From: Welwitschia mirabilis | Lineage: Eukaryota > Gnetophyta > Gnetopsida > Welwitschiales | Length of the DNA: 36,766 nt | Assembly (NCBI GenBank): GCA_051453625.1 | Contig: JBOZIK010000001.1 | Location: 17,784,884-17,821,649, forward strand | Reading direction: 5' to 3' | Shown here: positions 21,474-31,036 of the stretch, one piece after another | How the letters are laid out: the number at the start of each line of letters is the position of its first letter | Numbering within the stretch: the stretch's first letter is position 1 | The notes under the pieces: generated by a model | Told to the model about the DNA's origin: nothing | Databases searched by the model: none | What the model saw: only the letters and a program-made list of their open reading frames with translations | Translations under genes and position numbers: made by a program

Positions 21474-21730
21474 AGAGAACTCTTATTTTTTGATATATTG
21501 TGATCTCTAGGGAAAAGAGAGTGCTACCTTGTGAGAATCATCTTATTTTTATGTAAGATTTATGGTACTTCCAAACCTCTATTTTTACAGATAAAAGATA
21601 TCCAGAGGTATGAAGGTAAGCCATCCTCTAGTTGTGGACATACCTAGGTTTAAAACCACATCAAATTAGTAATTTCTTTTATTAACATGTAAAAATTAAC
21701 ATTTGTATCAAGTGTTTTAGGTAAATTTAG
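21474..21730 (+). repeat. 3' LTR of the Sirevirus-type element, right part
   Basis: After the second AGAGA, the text resumes where the left part stopped. TTTTTTGATATATTGTGAT, GCTACCTTGTGAGAATCATC and ACAGATAAAAGATATCC match 7,635-7,760 of the 5' LTR in order. Similarity fades by about 21,730 and the last ~150 bases of the LTR are not recognisable. Confidence 0.82.
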
Positions 21731-22291
21731 TATAAATGAAGATACTAATTTAATTATTTTAATCATAAAATACATATTCTATTAAATTTAAAATAAAACT
21801 TAATTTTATAATTTTTTTAATAATAATTATAGATATTTAGCCATGTTTTGGAACACATGGTAGAAGATGGACATAATTTTACACAAAAAAATGATGGAAA
21901 TGGAGATATGAAGTGGTGACATATAGTAATAGCATTAGAACACATGTGGTAGAGGCATGTGAAGGTGGCACTAAAGACATGAGCTAATAGCACTACTTGA
22001 TAGAGGAATCTGGCTCCAAAGATGATATGTTGGACTCATTATGATGAAGACTTTACTAATTGCTAGAAAATAACATCAACCAGATGCTAAATGAAGAATA
22101 TTCTAACTAATATTATAGGATAAAATATTATCTAACTAATGCTATAAGACAACCTCCATTAAAAAATATAGGATAGAATCCTATTTACCAAATTATAAAT
22201 GATGAAAGTTCTACCTAATACTACATGTTAAAGGTTCTTAACCATTTGAACCCTATCCTCACTTATAAAAGGGCCTTAAGCCCTCATCTGT
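21731..22291. other. Unassigned AT-rich DNA; one TATA-like site
   Basis: No gene is seen. TTATAAAAGGGCC at 22,264-22,276 has the look of an LTR core promoter on the + strand, followed by CTTAAGCCCTCATCTGT and a 176-N gap. If so, the start of an LTR may lie here, but I found no partner copy. Confidence 0.4.
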
Positions 22292-22467
22292 NNNNNNNNN
22301 NNNNNNNNNNNNNNNNNNNNNNNNNNNNNNNNNNNNNNNNNNNNNNNNNNNNNNNNNNNNNNNNNNNNNNNNNNNNNNNNNNNNNNNNNNNNNNNNNNNN
22401 NNNNNNNNNNNNNNNNNNNNNNNNNNNNNNNNNNNNNNNNNNNNNNNNNNNNNNNNNNNNNNNNNNN
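22292..22467. other. Assembly gap (176 N)
   Basis: The flanks do not repeat each other, so this looks like a gap of estimated size. Other such gaps are 23,297-23,355 (59 N) and 26,124-26,248 (125 N). Confidence 0.95.
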
Positions 22468-23296
22468 TTTTAAGTTACAAATTACTTTTTACATTCAATG
22501 CTTAAGTAGCAACTTTAGTATTAAGTTCTGTTATTATTTGTATGGATTTTATAATTACTTAGTCTTATTCTTCTTTAATTTGATGTATTTTGAGTACGTA
22601 GGTCCTTACTTTCCATTCTTATTTGAAATCTATGAAGGAACAAATGGCTATTAAGTTTACCAACTTTTATGTGGTAAATGAAATTATTTAATCATAACTA
22701 AATCCATTATTACTTAATACTTTAAAGTGTATTATAGGAAATGTTTAGTATATCATTGGAGTAAAGGATTACTAGTGGATAAGTCGGGTGAACACTTTGA
22801 GTTTGCTTGCTTTTCTACTTTTCCAACGAAGTTTTACAATAAAATTCTCAACTTTCTCTATGTTTTCCTTCTTTTATTATATCTTATAATTAAGTAAGAT
22901 TTANNNNNNNNNNNNNNNNNNNNNNNNNNNNNNNNNNNNNNNNNNNNNNNNNNNNNNNNNNNNNNNNNNNNNNNNNNNNNNNNNNNNNNNNNNNNNNNNN
23001 NNNGGTAAATGAAATTATTTCATCATAACTAAATCCATTATTACTTAATACTTTAAAGTTTATTATAGAAAATGTTTAGTATATCATTGGAGTGAAGGAT
23101 TACTAGTGGATAAGTTGGTTGAACACTTTGAGATTGTTTGCTTTCCTACTTTTCCAATGAAGTTTCATAATAAAATTCTCAAATTTGTCTATGTTTTCAT
23201 TCTTTTATTATATCTTGTAATTAATTAATATTTGTGTAATTTCTATGAGTTAATCCAAATTATTCCTATGAAGAGAGTAATACTAAGTTTTATCTT
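22468..23296. repeat. Unassigned repeat duplicated across a gap
   Basis: 22,673-22,903 and 23,004-23,235 are about 92% alike and flank the 100-N gap at 22,904-23,003. No protein is readable. The sequence could be the transcribed part of an LTR that begins near the TATA-like site at 22,264, which is a guess. Confidence 0.5.
22904..23003. other. Assembly gap (100 N) with repeated flanks
   Basis: GGTAAATGAAATTATTT opens both 22,673 and the first base after the gap. Confidence 0.95.
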
Positions 23297-23430
23297 NNNN
23301 NNNNNNNNNNNNNNNNNNNNNNNNNNNNNNNNNNNNNNNNNNNNNNNNNNNNNNNTAAAAACATGATAACTACTTAGAAAGAGTATAAATTTTACTTTTT
23401 CATAAGCATTTTATTGTAGTTTTTATTTTT

Positions 23431-23650
23431 CTAATGGTGATCACTATTTTGCTTAGTGATACTTGAATTGATATTGCTTTATTTTATTCTATGTATTTAT
23501 TTAATTTCTTTCTAGTAGTGTGTACTAGTCACCTTTGGTGATACTTGAATTGGTCCACTTTCATTTACTCTTTTCCCTTCTAATGGTTGGTACTAGTTAC
23601 ATCTAGTGACACTAAAACAAGTTCATCTTTGAGTTTTCTTAAGTTTTTTT
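23431..23650. repeat. Degenerate triplicated repeat, about 70-80 bases per unit
   Basis: Units start at 23,431, 23,512 and 23,580. Each has CTA-TGGT or CTAGTAGTG, then ACTAGT or TCACTA, then TTAGTGATACTTGAATTG or a decayed form of it. The first two share GTGATACTTGAATTG exactly. Confidence 0.6.
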
Positions 23651-26025
23651 TTTGGCTTTAGCTTGATTTTTGTTATAGGTCTAATAAGCTTTTCATGGAT
23701 TATGATAAAGAAGAAAAAAGAACTAAAAATGTACCTTACCTTGCATGCTTTCTTTTATTTCTTGCATTTTCTTAACTTGGGTTACAATTTTTGTTTAGTA
23801 AATTTGTTGTCATAAATGCTAAAACTCTAAAACATATGATTTCATTTTCAATAGGATTGGTTTGAAGTGTACTATAATTTTCATTTTCATTACATCTTTC
23901 AATGACCCTGTGATGTTGATTACTCTACAAGATCTTTGCAAACCACTATAATTTTTGCAAATCTAAAACTTACAGCTTAGAACTTAACCTATGCCAGTAA
24001 CCGTTTTACACAAATTCCTTTGCACTTTCTCTCAAGTCCTCCATGAAATCTTAGAAATCCTTTTATAATTTAGATTATGTTAAAAAGTTTTTAAAAACTA
24101 TCTAAAGTTCATTTCAACCTTCCATGCCTTAAACTTAAGATAATTTAAATAGATTGATCAGAAATCTAGTCAATAAAAACTCCCTTTTCCAAGAAGAATA
24201 TAGAATTCCATAGGATAATCAACCCTATAATAACACCTAAAGAAAATGAGCCTCTTCATTTCATTAATAAAATTCAAATGATCAAGTAGTTTTTGATTTC
24301 ATTTTAATGGATTATTGTCAAACCAAGTCCTAATCAACTAATTAAATTTCTATTACGTTAGCTAAGAGATAGTCAAAACCTTAAATGTAGTTAATAATAT
24401 CCTTAATTAGACCCTTCGCGATTAGCTCTAATTTCAATGCTTAAGAACCTTATCCTATATAATACAACTAGATAAAAACCAAATATTGTTATCCAAACCA
24501 TCTAGCATCCAATTCTTACCTCCCTTTTATGGTTTATCATTAAAGAATCCATGCTTACATCTTAAAGAATTTAAATATGTTTTGTAAACCCTATCCCTAT
24601 ATCAAAAAAACTTATGACCCCTTTAAACTCATTTTATACCTATTTTTCTTAGAAGAAAAGGCAAAATTGTGACTCTAAACTCTCAAATTCTTATCCATTA
24701 AAACTTGGTCTGATCTGAATAAGTCCTTTATGTCCAATTTTTTTTCCAAATTATAAAACATATTCCTTGATAATAGAGATAATAATCCATCAATAAAAGC
24801 ACTATTAGCCCCTTTTTTAAGCCTTAAAAATATTTAAGAACTTGTTACATAAATGCCGCTAGCATTGATTTTAAATCATGGAAGGAAATTAGTTTCTTTT
24901 ATAATCAATTATCCACTAATAATAGGTAATTAATTGAGATGATAAGTAAGGAAAGTTTCCTTAACATGCACTTAGATAATGTTTGTGACTACCACAAAAC
25001 CATAACTAATAGCTCTAAGAATTAAGGAAACTTTAGTGAACTACCTAGATCCCATCATCCTATTAGATCCTCTAATGTACTTAAAAGTTCTTAAAAATTT
25101 TGAAGTTAGTAATAAGATAAATGAATTAGCAAGAAGAGTATAATATCTTACCATCTTACCCTTATTTTCACCTTTGTTCAGAAAATCTAGATGCGTAATT
25201 TTCCATATAATCACCTACAAGATAGCCAAGTGTTCATCAATTTCTTCATTTTAAAAGATAGTAAATGAATAAGTTAATGTTGTAGGAAACTAGTGAAAAA
25301 ATGATAATAATAAATTCTATTCTAATACCTACAACCCTAAGTGAAGGAATTGCTTTAACTTTTCTTAAAAGTAAAATAATGTGATTAACTAATCAATAAA
25401 TTCATTTCCTTTATCATCCTTCCATATCTTTTTATTAAATTATTAAAAATCTTTTCATCCATTTCCTTTAAGGAATCGGTAAGAAAATCCATGAAAACCT
25501 AAATCCAACAAAATAATAATCATGAACAAATGCTAAAGTAACATTCCTCCTCATTAAATAATTAAAAACAAATCACTTAAATTATCACTTAAGTTTTTCA
25601 ACAACTTAAAAAAATCCAAACCTAGATTTTGTCTATCCTAAACTAAAGAGAAATAGGTAAACTTCTCATGAGCTCATAAACAAATCTAAAAGAGGTTATT
25701 TTCACAAAAGGGATAAAGTTCACACATATAGAAGAGACCAAGTCCATTAACCTTAGAAGAAAAAAAAATTACATAATTTACCTTCATAAAATAAGGCCAA
25801 GAAAAAACGTACCTTCATAGAAATAAGAAAAATAATAAACAATAGAATAACCCTTATCTATATAGAAAGATCCCCATGTAATGTTCTATTTTACCATTTG
25901 AAGATCATTTCATTATAAACAAAAACATATAAATATTATTCCAAGATTAATAATAATAATAAGGAATAATTTCAAAAAAGATAGACTTTAGTATTAATAG
26001 TAGTGGATTACATTCTTTATCATTA
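23651..26025. other. AT-rich DNA without recognisable features
   Basis: Both strands were read. There is no open frame, transposon domain or RNA gene I can support. It has many short A and T runs. Confidence 0.5.
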
Positions 26026-26029
26026 GCTA

Positions 26030-26123
26030 ACAATGCTGGCCTAGTGGTCAAAGGTAAACATGTAAACTATGACTAGAGGCCCCCTTTTCAAGACCCTTAG
26101 GAATCAGCCAAAATTATCATTAG
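26030..26123 (+). mobile_element. Probable tRNA-derived SINE head
   Basis: TGGCCTAGTGG at 26,037-26,047 fits the polymerase III A box. TTTCAAGACCC at 26,086-26,096, about 50 bases on, is a decayed B box (GTTCGAGACCC), the distance found in tRNA-like promoters. The body cannot fold into a normal tRNA, so a SINE is more likely than a tRNA gene. The 125-N gap at 26,124 hides the rest. Confidence 0.5.
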
Positions 26124-26295
26124 NNNNNNNNNNNNNNNNNNNNNNNNNNNNNNNNNNNNNNNNNNNNNNNNNNNNNNNNNNNNNNNNNNNNNNNNNNNNN
26201 NNNNNNNNNNNNNNNNNNNNNNNNNNNNNNNNNNNNNNNNNNNNNNNNCATCTTAGTACACTTCTTTATAAATAGTTAATTTGGAACATTATGTT

Positions 26296-26313
26296 CTCTC
26301 CTTCTTAATTATC
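26296..26313 (-). promoter_or_regulatory. Possible polypurine tract of the chromovirus
   Basis: On the minus strand ATTAAGAAGGAGAGAACA follows the end of the coding region. A purine run here would mark the start of the 3' LTR. No LTR partner is available to confirm it. Confidence 0.4.
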
Positions 26314-26509
26314 ATGCTCATCCTTGATTGCAGTTTATCCTCTTCTTCTGCCATTTGTGTAGACATACTTATCCATATTATTTGTTATATTACTATAAAA
26401 CATAAGAAAAGGAAAATAATATATATTAAGAAATTCATTGAAAATATAAGGAAATAATAGAACATCTCTTATTAAAAGGTTTGTAAAAAGTCTCCTACAT
26501 ATACTCCTT

Positions 26510-27241
26510 GTTATTCCCAACTTTGTTGATTATAATAAGTCCATTGAATAAGTAATTTTTTTACATTTTTATTTCTCAATTGCTTAGTTCTAGTATTAAA
26601 TACTTTTTTAGGTTACACAATAAAGGTTAGATTGGATCTAATCATAATATGCTATTATTTTAGGATGTAGTCCTAGTTCTTATCCCCATAGTAAGGTTTC
26701 AACATACTCACATAGAAAACTGGTAAATCTAAGACATTTACAAGGGTAACTATTGTTTATAGGATAGGTTTCCTATTCTTTTACTAATCTTGAATGAACC
26801 ACAATATTGAGGGACTATCTTACTATACTTCCCCATTTTTATTGAGTTTCTTTTTGGCTTGATCTTAAAATTACTTATTCACTAACTTAGAGTATGTGGA
26901 TCTAATGTTTCTAATCATAATACTTCTTATACCAGTTTTGAGTAGTTTGTAGGTGTCTCTTTAATTTTATAATCATTTCTTTCATAGATTTTAACTTGGA
27001 AGGTATATCCATTTCTAATATTTATGAAGAATTAGACTATGTAACAGGGATGGAGTAGTTCCTATCATATATTACTTTGAATGGTAAACATTAAATTAAG
27101 GTATGAAAGTCTGATGACATGCAAGCTTAACTAGGTTTAGGCACTTATTCCATTATTTATGTTTTTCGACTTCATAGCATTGTAGAGTATCTTATCAAAT
27201 GTGGTTTATCCTTTCTATTTAATCATTTTTTTCTAGGTGAT
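26510..27241 (-). pseudogene. Chromovirus integrase C-terminal part and chromodomain
   Basis: This continues the integrase beyond the nested element. The first codons read Y/H, then IERINHI, which matches GQTER.N and keeps the catalytic Glu. Further on come TTPSLLH (27,040 region), KSMKEMIIKLKRHLQTTQN, and GPFKISKRIGNLSYKL-like text near 26,755-26,800. The chromodomain spans about 26,612-26,510: KVFNTRTKQLRNKNVKKLLI, then QW and W-E, as in ILD.R..QLRN..V...LVQW....ATWE. Chromodomains steer insertion to particular chromatin. Several frame changes and stops are present. Confidence 0.82.
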
Positions 27242-28797
27242 TATTGTAGTATGTATTTATGTAGCTATTATGTCATTAAGCAAATCCTATTAATCACAAA
27301 TTTGTGCAACATGCATACTATTGTAGATAAGAGTTAATCCAAATGTCATAATCTATTAAATGAACTAGACTTAAAGTTAAAGAAGTGACTTCTACTAAAA
27401 TATTTTTGTATTTTTCTATTTATGAAAATGAAANNNNNNNNNNNNNNNNNNNNNNNNNNNNNNNNNNNNNNNNNNNNNNNNNNNNNNNNNNNNNNNNNNN
27501 NNNNNNNNNNNNNNNNNNNNNNNNNNNNNNNNNTTATTGTAGTGTGTATTTACATAGCTATTATATCATTAAGCAAATCCTATTAATTACAAATTTGTGT
27601 AACATGCATACTATTGTAGATAAGAGTTAATCCAAATGTCATAATCTATTAAATAAACTAGACTTGAAGTTAAAGAATTAACTTCTAATAAAATATTTTT
27701 GTATTTTTCTATTGATGAAAATGAAAAAAATAATGATGTAAGAAAACAATGCAAAGTATACACACTAATGCAATGAAATGCAAATGAAAAATATTCTAAA
27801 TAAAATATCTATCTAACTATCAAATCTTCCTATCACAAAGATTGGCCTTGTATAACATAGATCAATCAAGGGAACTATGATTAATACTAACCAACTTGAG
27901 CTATTAGGCATGTTGAATAGAATATAGGAAATATATGAGTATTATTCTATGATGCAAAATGCAATGCGATGCAAAATCTAAACTAATAATTTCAACCTTA
28001 TAAAAACATTGTCATTGATGACTATATTAACTATAAAGCTGTCAATAATTCATAACTAACATAAACCATAAGGAAGATGCAAATGATAGAACTAAAGTAT
28101 ACTTTTCGTTAATATCTAACCAACATCCTGTTAGAAAGCAATACTACCTCAATGGAGGATCCATAGCCCAAAACCAAGGAAGACTTTGCTTTATAATAAT
28201 GAATGAACCTCTTACCCTTTGATCTCCTATCATAAGATTTCTAGGTGCTAAAGAAGATAAAAGTTAAAATAAGGATTAAGGATGTATTTATTATAATGAA
28301 CAACCTAAAAAAAGAAAGTTCTAAAAAATGCAACAAACATCCTAACTATGCACAAAAATCACATGACATATTACAGAAGTTAGATAAATTTTTATGCATT
28401 GACTAAAAATAGTTGTTGTTTTCACTGTCATTTGGATGATGGTGAGGATGATGCCACATCAAGATAGGTCCCATATCAACTTTTATTTTTGGTCCATTCA
28501 GCATCCTTATTAGCTTACACATGTTGTCATTCATGATGTGGTCTGGATGATGTAGAGGATGATAGTCCCTTAAGCCCTCCAACCAAGTGTAATTAGCTTC
28601 ATTAATCTTTAACTTCTCCTCAAAATGCTAGGTATTAACAATCATATAAAATACTCCTATATGTGTTAATGATTGCATATTTTTATGATAATATCCTTGA
28701 TTCTTAATAATCATTAATTTATACTTAAACCTATTTAAATGTCATAAAAAACTACTAAAAATACCCCATCAATAATGTATAATTTAGAATCACAACA
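27242..28797 (-). repeat. Left LTR (3' LTR) of the older gypsy relative
   Basis: The order of blocks matches the LTR at 20,185-21,473: TAAGAGTTAATCCAAATGTC for GGGAGTTCACCCGAATGTC, then CCTCAATGGAGGA, GAATGAACCTCTT, TCATTTGGATGATGGTGAGG, and ATCACAACA at the end. 27,241-27,433 is repeated at 27,534-27,725 across the 100-N gap at 27,434, so the true length is uncertain. Next to its right end the minus strand reads AAGTAAGGGGCTA, a good purine tract. Confidence 0.82.
27434..27533. other. Assembly gap (100 N) with repeated flanks
   Basis: TTATTGTAG opens both 27,241 and 27,534; the left copy ends GAAAATGAAA and the right copy passes the same words at 27,716-27,725. Confidence 0.95.
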
Positions 28798-28815
28798 TAG
28801 CCCCTTACTTAGCCT
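28785..28815 (-). promoter_or_regulatory. Polypurine tract of the older gypsy relative
   Basis: GTAAGGGGCTA on the minus strand directly precedes TGTTGTGATTC, the LTR start. This marks the left LTR as the 3' LTR and agrees with minus orientation. Confidence 0.55.
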
Positions 28816-29572
28816 TATTAGCCCCAAGTGAAGTAGATGAACAACTATAATTGTAATCCAAATTGATTAAAACAAAGATTAACTAGGTATATGTAAATTA
28901 ATTTTAGCAATCTTATTATGTAGGATTAAATCTCAAAATCTAATGAATTTTTTATATTGGAAAATAATATGACCAAGATGTCATTTGGTATGTCATCTAG
29001 ATGATTATGGGGATGATAGAATTTTAAAAATCTAACTATAAAATTAAATACTATAAGTATGCTCATCAAAAAACATAATTAAAAACACTTACTAGTGTGG
29101 TATCCCCTCACTTAAAACATTTAGCGCATGAAAAAAACAAAAATTTAATGTCATAAAAAAGAATCATCATTAGATATCACCATAATAACTTAGATAAATG
29201 ACGTGCATGTATAATCAAAAAAGTAATAACTCAAAAAAAATCATAAATCAAACATTGTGTTTTTAAGAAAAATCTAAAAGGGTTAATACATTAAAAGTAA
29301 TCATAAGATTATTTCCCTTATTCATGGTCTCTTAAACTACTTGGGCCACATTCATAAGAAAGACCTACAACTATTCTACTGTCAAGTACATGGTTTACTA
29401 AATAATACCCATAATGTATATTACTAAAATAATAAGCAATCATAATTTAACTAGTACAGTATAGATATATATCATGAAAATTTAGAAATAATCTTTATAA
29501 TTTAAATTTTTCTTAAAATATCTTAAAATATATGTCCTGATCCCCCTCCCCTCCTTCCAACTCCCCTACCCC
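28816..29572 (-). other. Internal remnant of the older gypsy relative
   Basis: No open frame is left. ATGTCATTTGG and GTCATCTAGATGATTATGG near 28,980-29,012 are decayed forms of the GTCGTC palindromes of the younger relative. It ends in a pyrimidine-rich tract at 29,536-29,573. Confidence 0.5.
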
Positions 29573-29573
29573 A
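29536..29573 (-). other. G-rich tract on the minus strand (possible G-quadruplex)
   Basis: The + strand has CCCCCTCCCCTCC, then CCCCTACCCC. On the minus strand this gives four runs of four or more G with spacers of 2, about 11 and 1 bases. It is exceptional in such AT-rich DNA and lies at the left edge of the partial LTR. Confidence 0.6.
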
Positions 29574-30184
29574 TAGGTGAATTAATAATGAATGGATGTC
29601 ATGCCCTTCAATCTTCTATCATGAGATTTTCAAATGCTATAGAATATAAAATTCATAGTAAGGATGATGAAGGTATTTATTATAACAAATAGCATAAAAA
29701 TATACAATTCCAATAAACACAACATAATCCTAATGGAATGAAGAAACACATGAGACATTGTAGAAGTTAGTTGAAGTTCGATGCATTAATTAAAAATAGT
29801 TATCATCTTGACTATCATCTAGATGATGATAAGGATAATATCACATCAAGAGAGCCCCCACATCAACTTTTATTTTTGGTCTAGTTAGAATTCTTATTAG
29901 GTTACATGTGTTTTCATTTATATTTTTTTCTAGCCAATGTAGAGGATGATAGTCTTCTGCATCCTCTAACCAAGTGTAATCAGCATTATAGATATTTAAC
30001 TTCTTCTTAAAGTGCTAGATATCAGAAATCATCTAAACTTCCTTTAAATATATTAGTGATTGTGAATTTTTGTGATAATCTCCTTGATTCTTAATAATTA
30101 TCAATTTCTACTTAAACCTATCTAAATGTCCTACAAAACTACTCAAAATACTTCATTAAAAAAATATAATTTGGTATTGTATTA
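29574..30184 (-). repeat. Right LTR (partial) of the older gypsy relative
   Basis: Matches about 28,200-28,797: AATAATGAATG, CTATCATGAGATTTTC, GGTATTTATTATAA, ATCAACTTTTATTTTTGGTC, CCAAGTGTAATCAGC and TCCTTGATTCTTAATAAT recur in order. The left half of the LTR is missing. Confidence 0.85.
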
Positions 30185-30830
30185 GTAAGATGTAGTACTA
30201 AAACTAAGTTTAGTGTAGAAGTGATGGGAAAAAAAATTTCAGAACTTTAGATAAGAATTTCAAATCTTGATTAGATATAATAATTTCAATTGCACTATGA
30301 AAATTGAAAACTTCCTACACAAACTATACAGACAATTATTTAGCATGTTGGAGCTTCATACTATAATAAAATATGACATCTTGCTTAACTTGTCTACACA
30401 AATAAAAATTACATCATTTTTTTTATTAATAAGAGGTAACACAGTGATAAAATTCATAGATATTTCTTTTCATTTATACTATGATACCCCTAATGGTTGA
30501 GGGAGTCTAGTAAATCTTCCCTGATCAATTTTCATTTGCTAGAAGGTGGGATAATTATGAATATACTTCTTTAAGTCTACTATTATTCTAAGACAAAATT
30601 AGTGCTTTCTCAATTGATAGTAATCTTGGATGAATTTAGAATACCCTGCATAGGGAACTTCATGCAATTTAGACATTAACTTCTTTCTTCATGAACCTTG
30701 TGAATACAAAGACATCAATCTCTTAATAGGTATCCATCTTATGAAAGTTTGTATATATCAACTTCTTTTTCTTCTTAAATTAGTTAATGTCTGTCTTTAA
30801 AGTATGGATCATCAGTTATGAATGTCTTAA
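30185..30830 (-). pseudogene. Chromovirus integrase, zinc-finger and core part
   Basis: Reading leftward: LHEVPYAGYSKF (about 30,685), LKKYIHNYP, QMKIDQGRF and QPL, which is the zinc-binding and linker region with the CxxC pair spoiled. Then come KWKEISMNFITVLP, NDVIFICVDKLSKMSYF, IISNQDLKFLS and TKLSFSTTSY, where the frame is cut by the nested LTR element. The catalytic Asp of ISMDF is Asn and the Asp of SDRD is also Asn, both consistent with G-to-A change. The catalytic Glu lies on the other side of the insertion at about 27,210. Confidence 0.87.
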
Positions 30831-31036
30831 AAAATAAATCAGATATAATAGTGATGGCTAGTATGTACCACATTCTACTTAGGATATATATAACTTTATT
30901 CTTCTTTCTTAGGATGTACTATAGTTTTAAGTTATATTCTACAAGTAATTCATCCTATCTTCTTTATCCCATGTTCAAAAGAGGATGTTTTTAGAAATAT
31001 TCTAAGCTTTTATGATTTGTTTTAAATAAAAATTCT
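30831..31036 (-). pseudogene. Chromovirus RNase H, C-terminal part
   Basis: After the LINE, the gypsy frame resumes with KFFLKTNHKSLEYF (about 31,036-30,995), then HPLLNMG and DELLVEYNLKL. These match TDHKSLKYL, LN.RQRRW and LL.DYD of gypsy RNase H. The catalytic Asp of TDHK has become Asn. Stops at former Gln and Trp codons are present. Confidence 0.82.

Larger units (their letters stand above)
6465..21730 (+). mobile_element. Decayed Ty1/copia LTR retrotransposon, Sirevirus type
   Basis: The order on the + strand is LTR (6,465), Met-tRNA-like primer site (7,917), gag, protease, integrase, RT, RNase H, a long 3' extension, purine tract (17,094) and 3' LTR (17,107). Integrase before RT defines Ty1/copia. 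The RNase H wording (YYFLGKCLMLW, KHIKIIHHFLKEHV) and the AT-CATCAAAAAGG purine tract next to an LTR beginning TGTTGGAAAAATCC resemble Sireviruses. Every domain has several stops and frameshifts. The 3' LTR is interrupted by a nested element. The gap at 12,496 means the left and right halves may come from different copies, so the total length is not reliable. The right edge near 21,730 is where similarity fades. Confidence 0.88.
27242..30184 (-). mobile_element. Older, deleted relative of the nested gypsy LTR element
   Basis: Both edges are set by the interrupted integrase frame. The left edge TATTGT corresponds to TGTTGC and the right edge TTGGTATTGTATTA to TTGGCATCGCAACA of the 18,777-21,473 element. 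It comprises a left LTR to about 28,797, a remnant of internal DNA, and a right LTR lacking its left half (from about 29,573). Flanking bases GTGAT (27,237-27,241) and GTAAG (30,185-30,189) may be a decayed target duplication. No gag or pol is left. It is far more decayed than its relative in the left half. Confidence 0.85.

Noticed and set aside
26037-26110. A true tRNA gene
   Set aside because: A and B boxes are present but acceptor and anticodon stems do not pair, and the B box is decayed.
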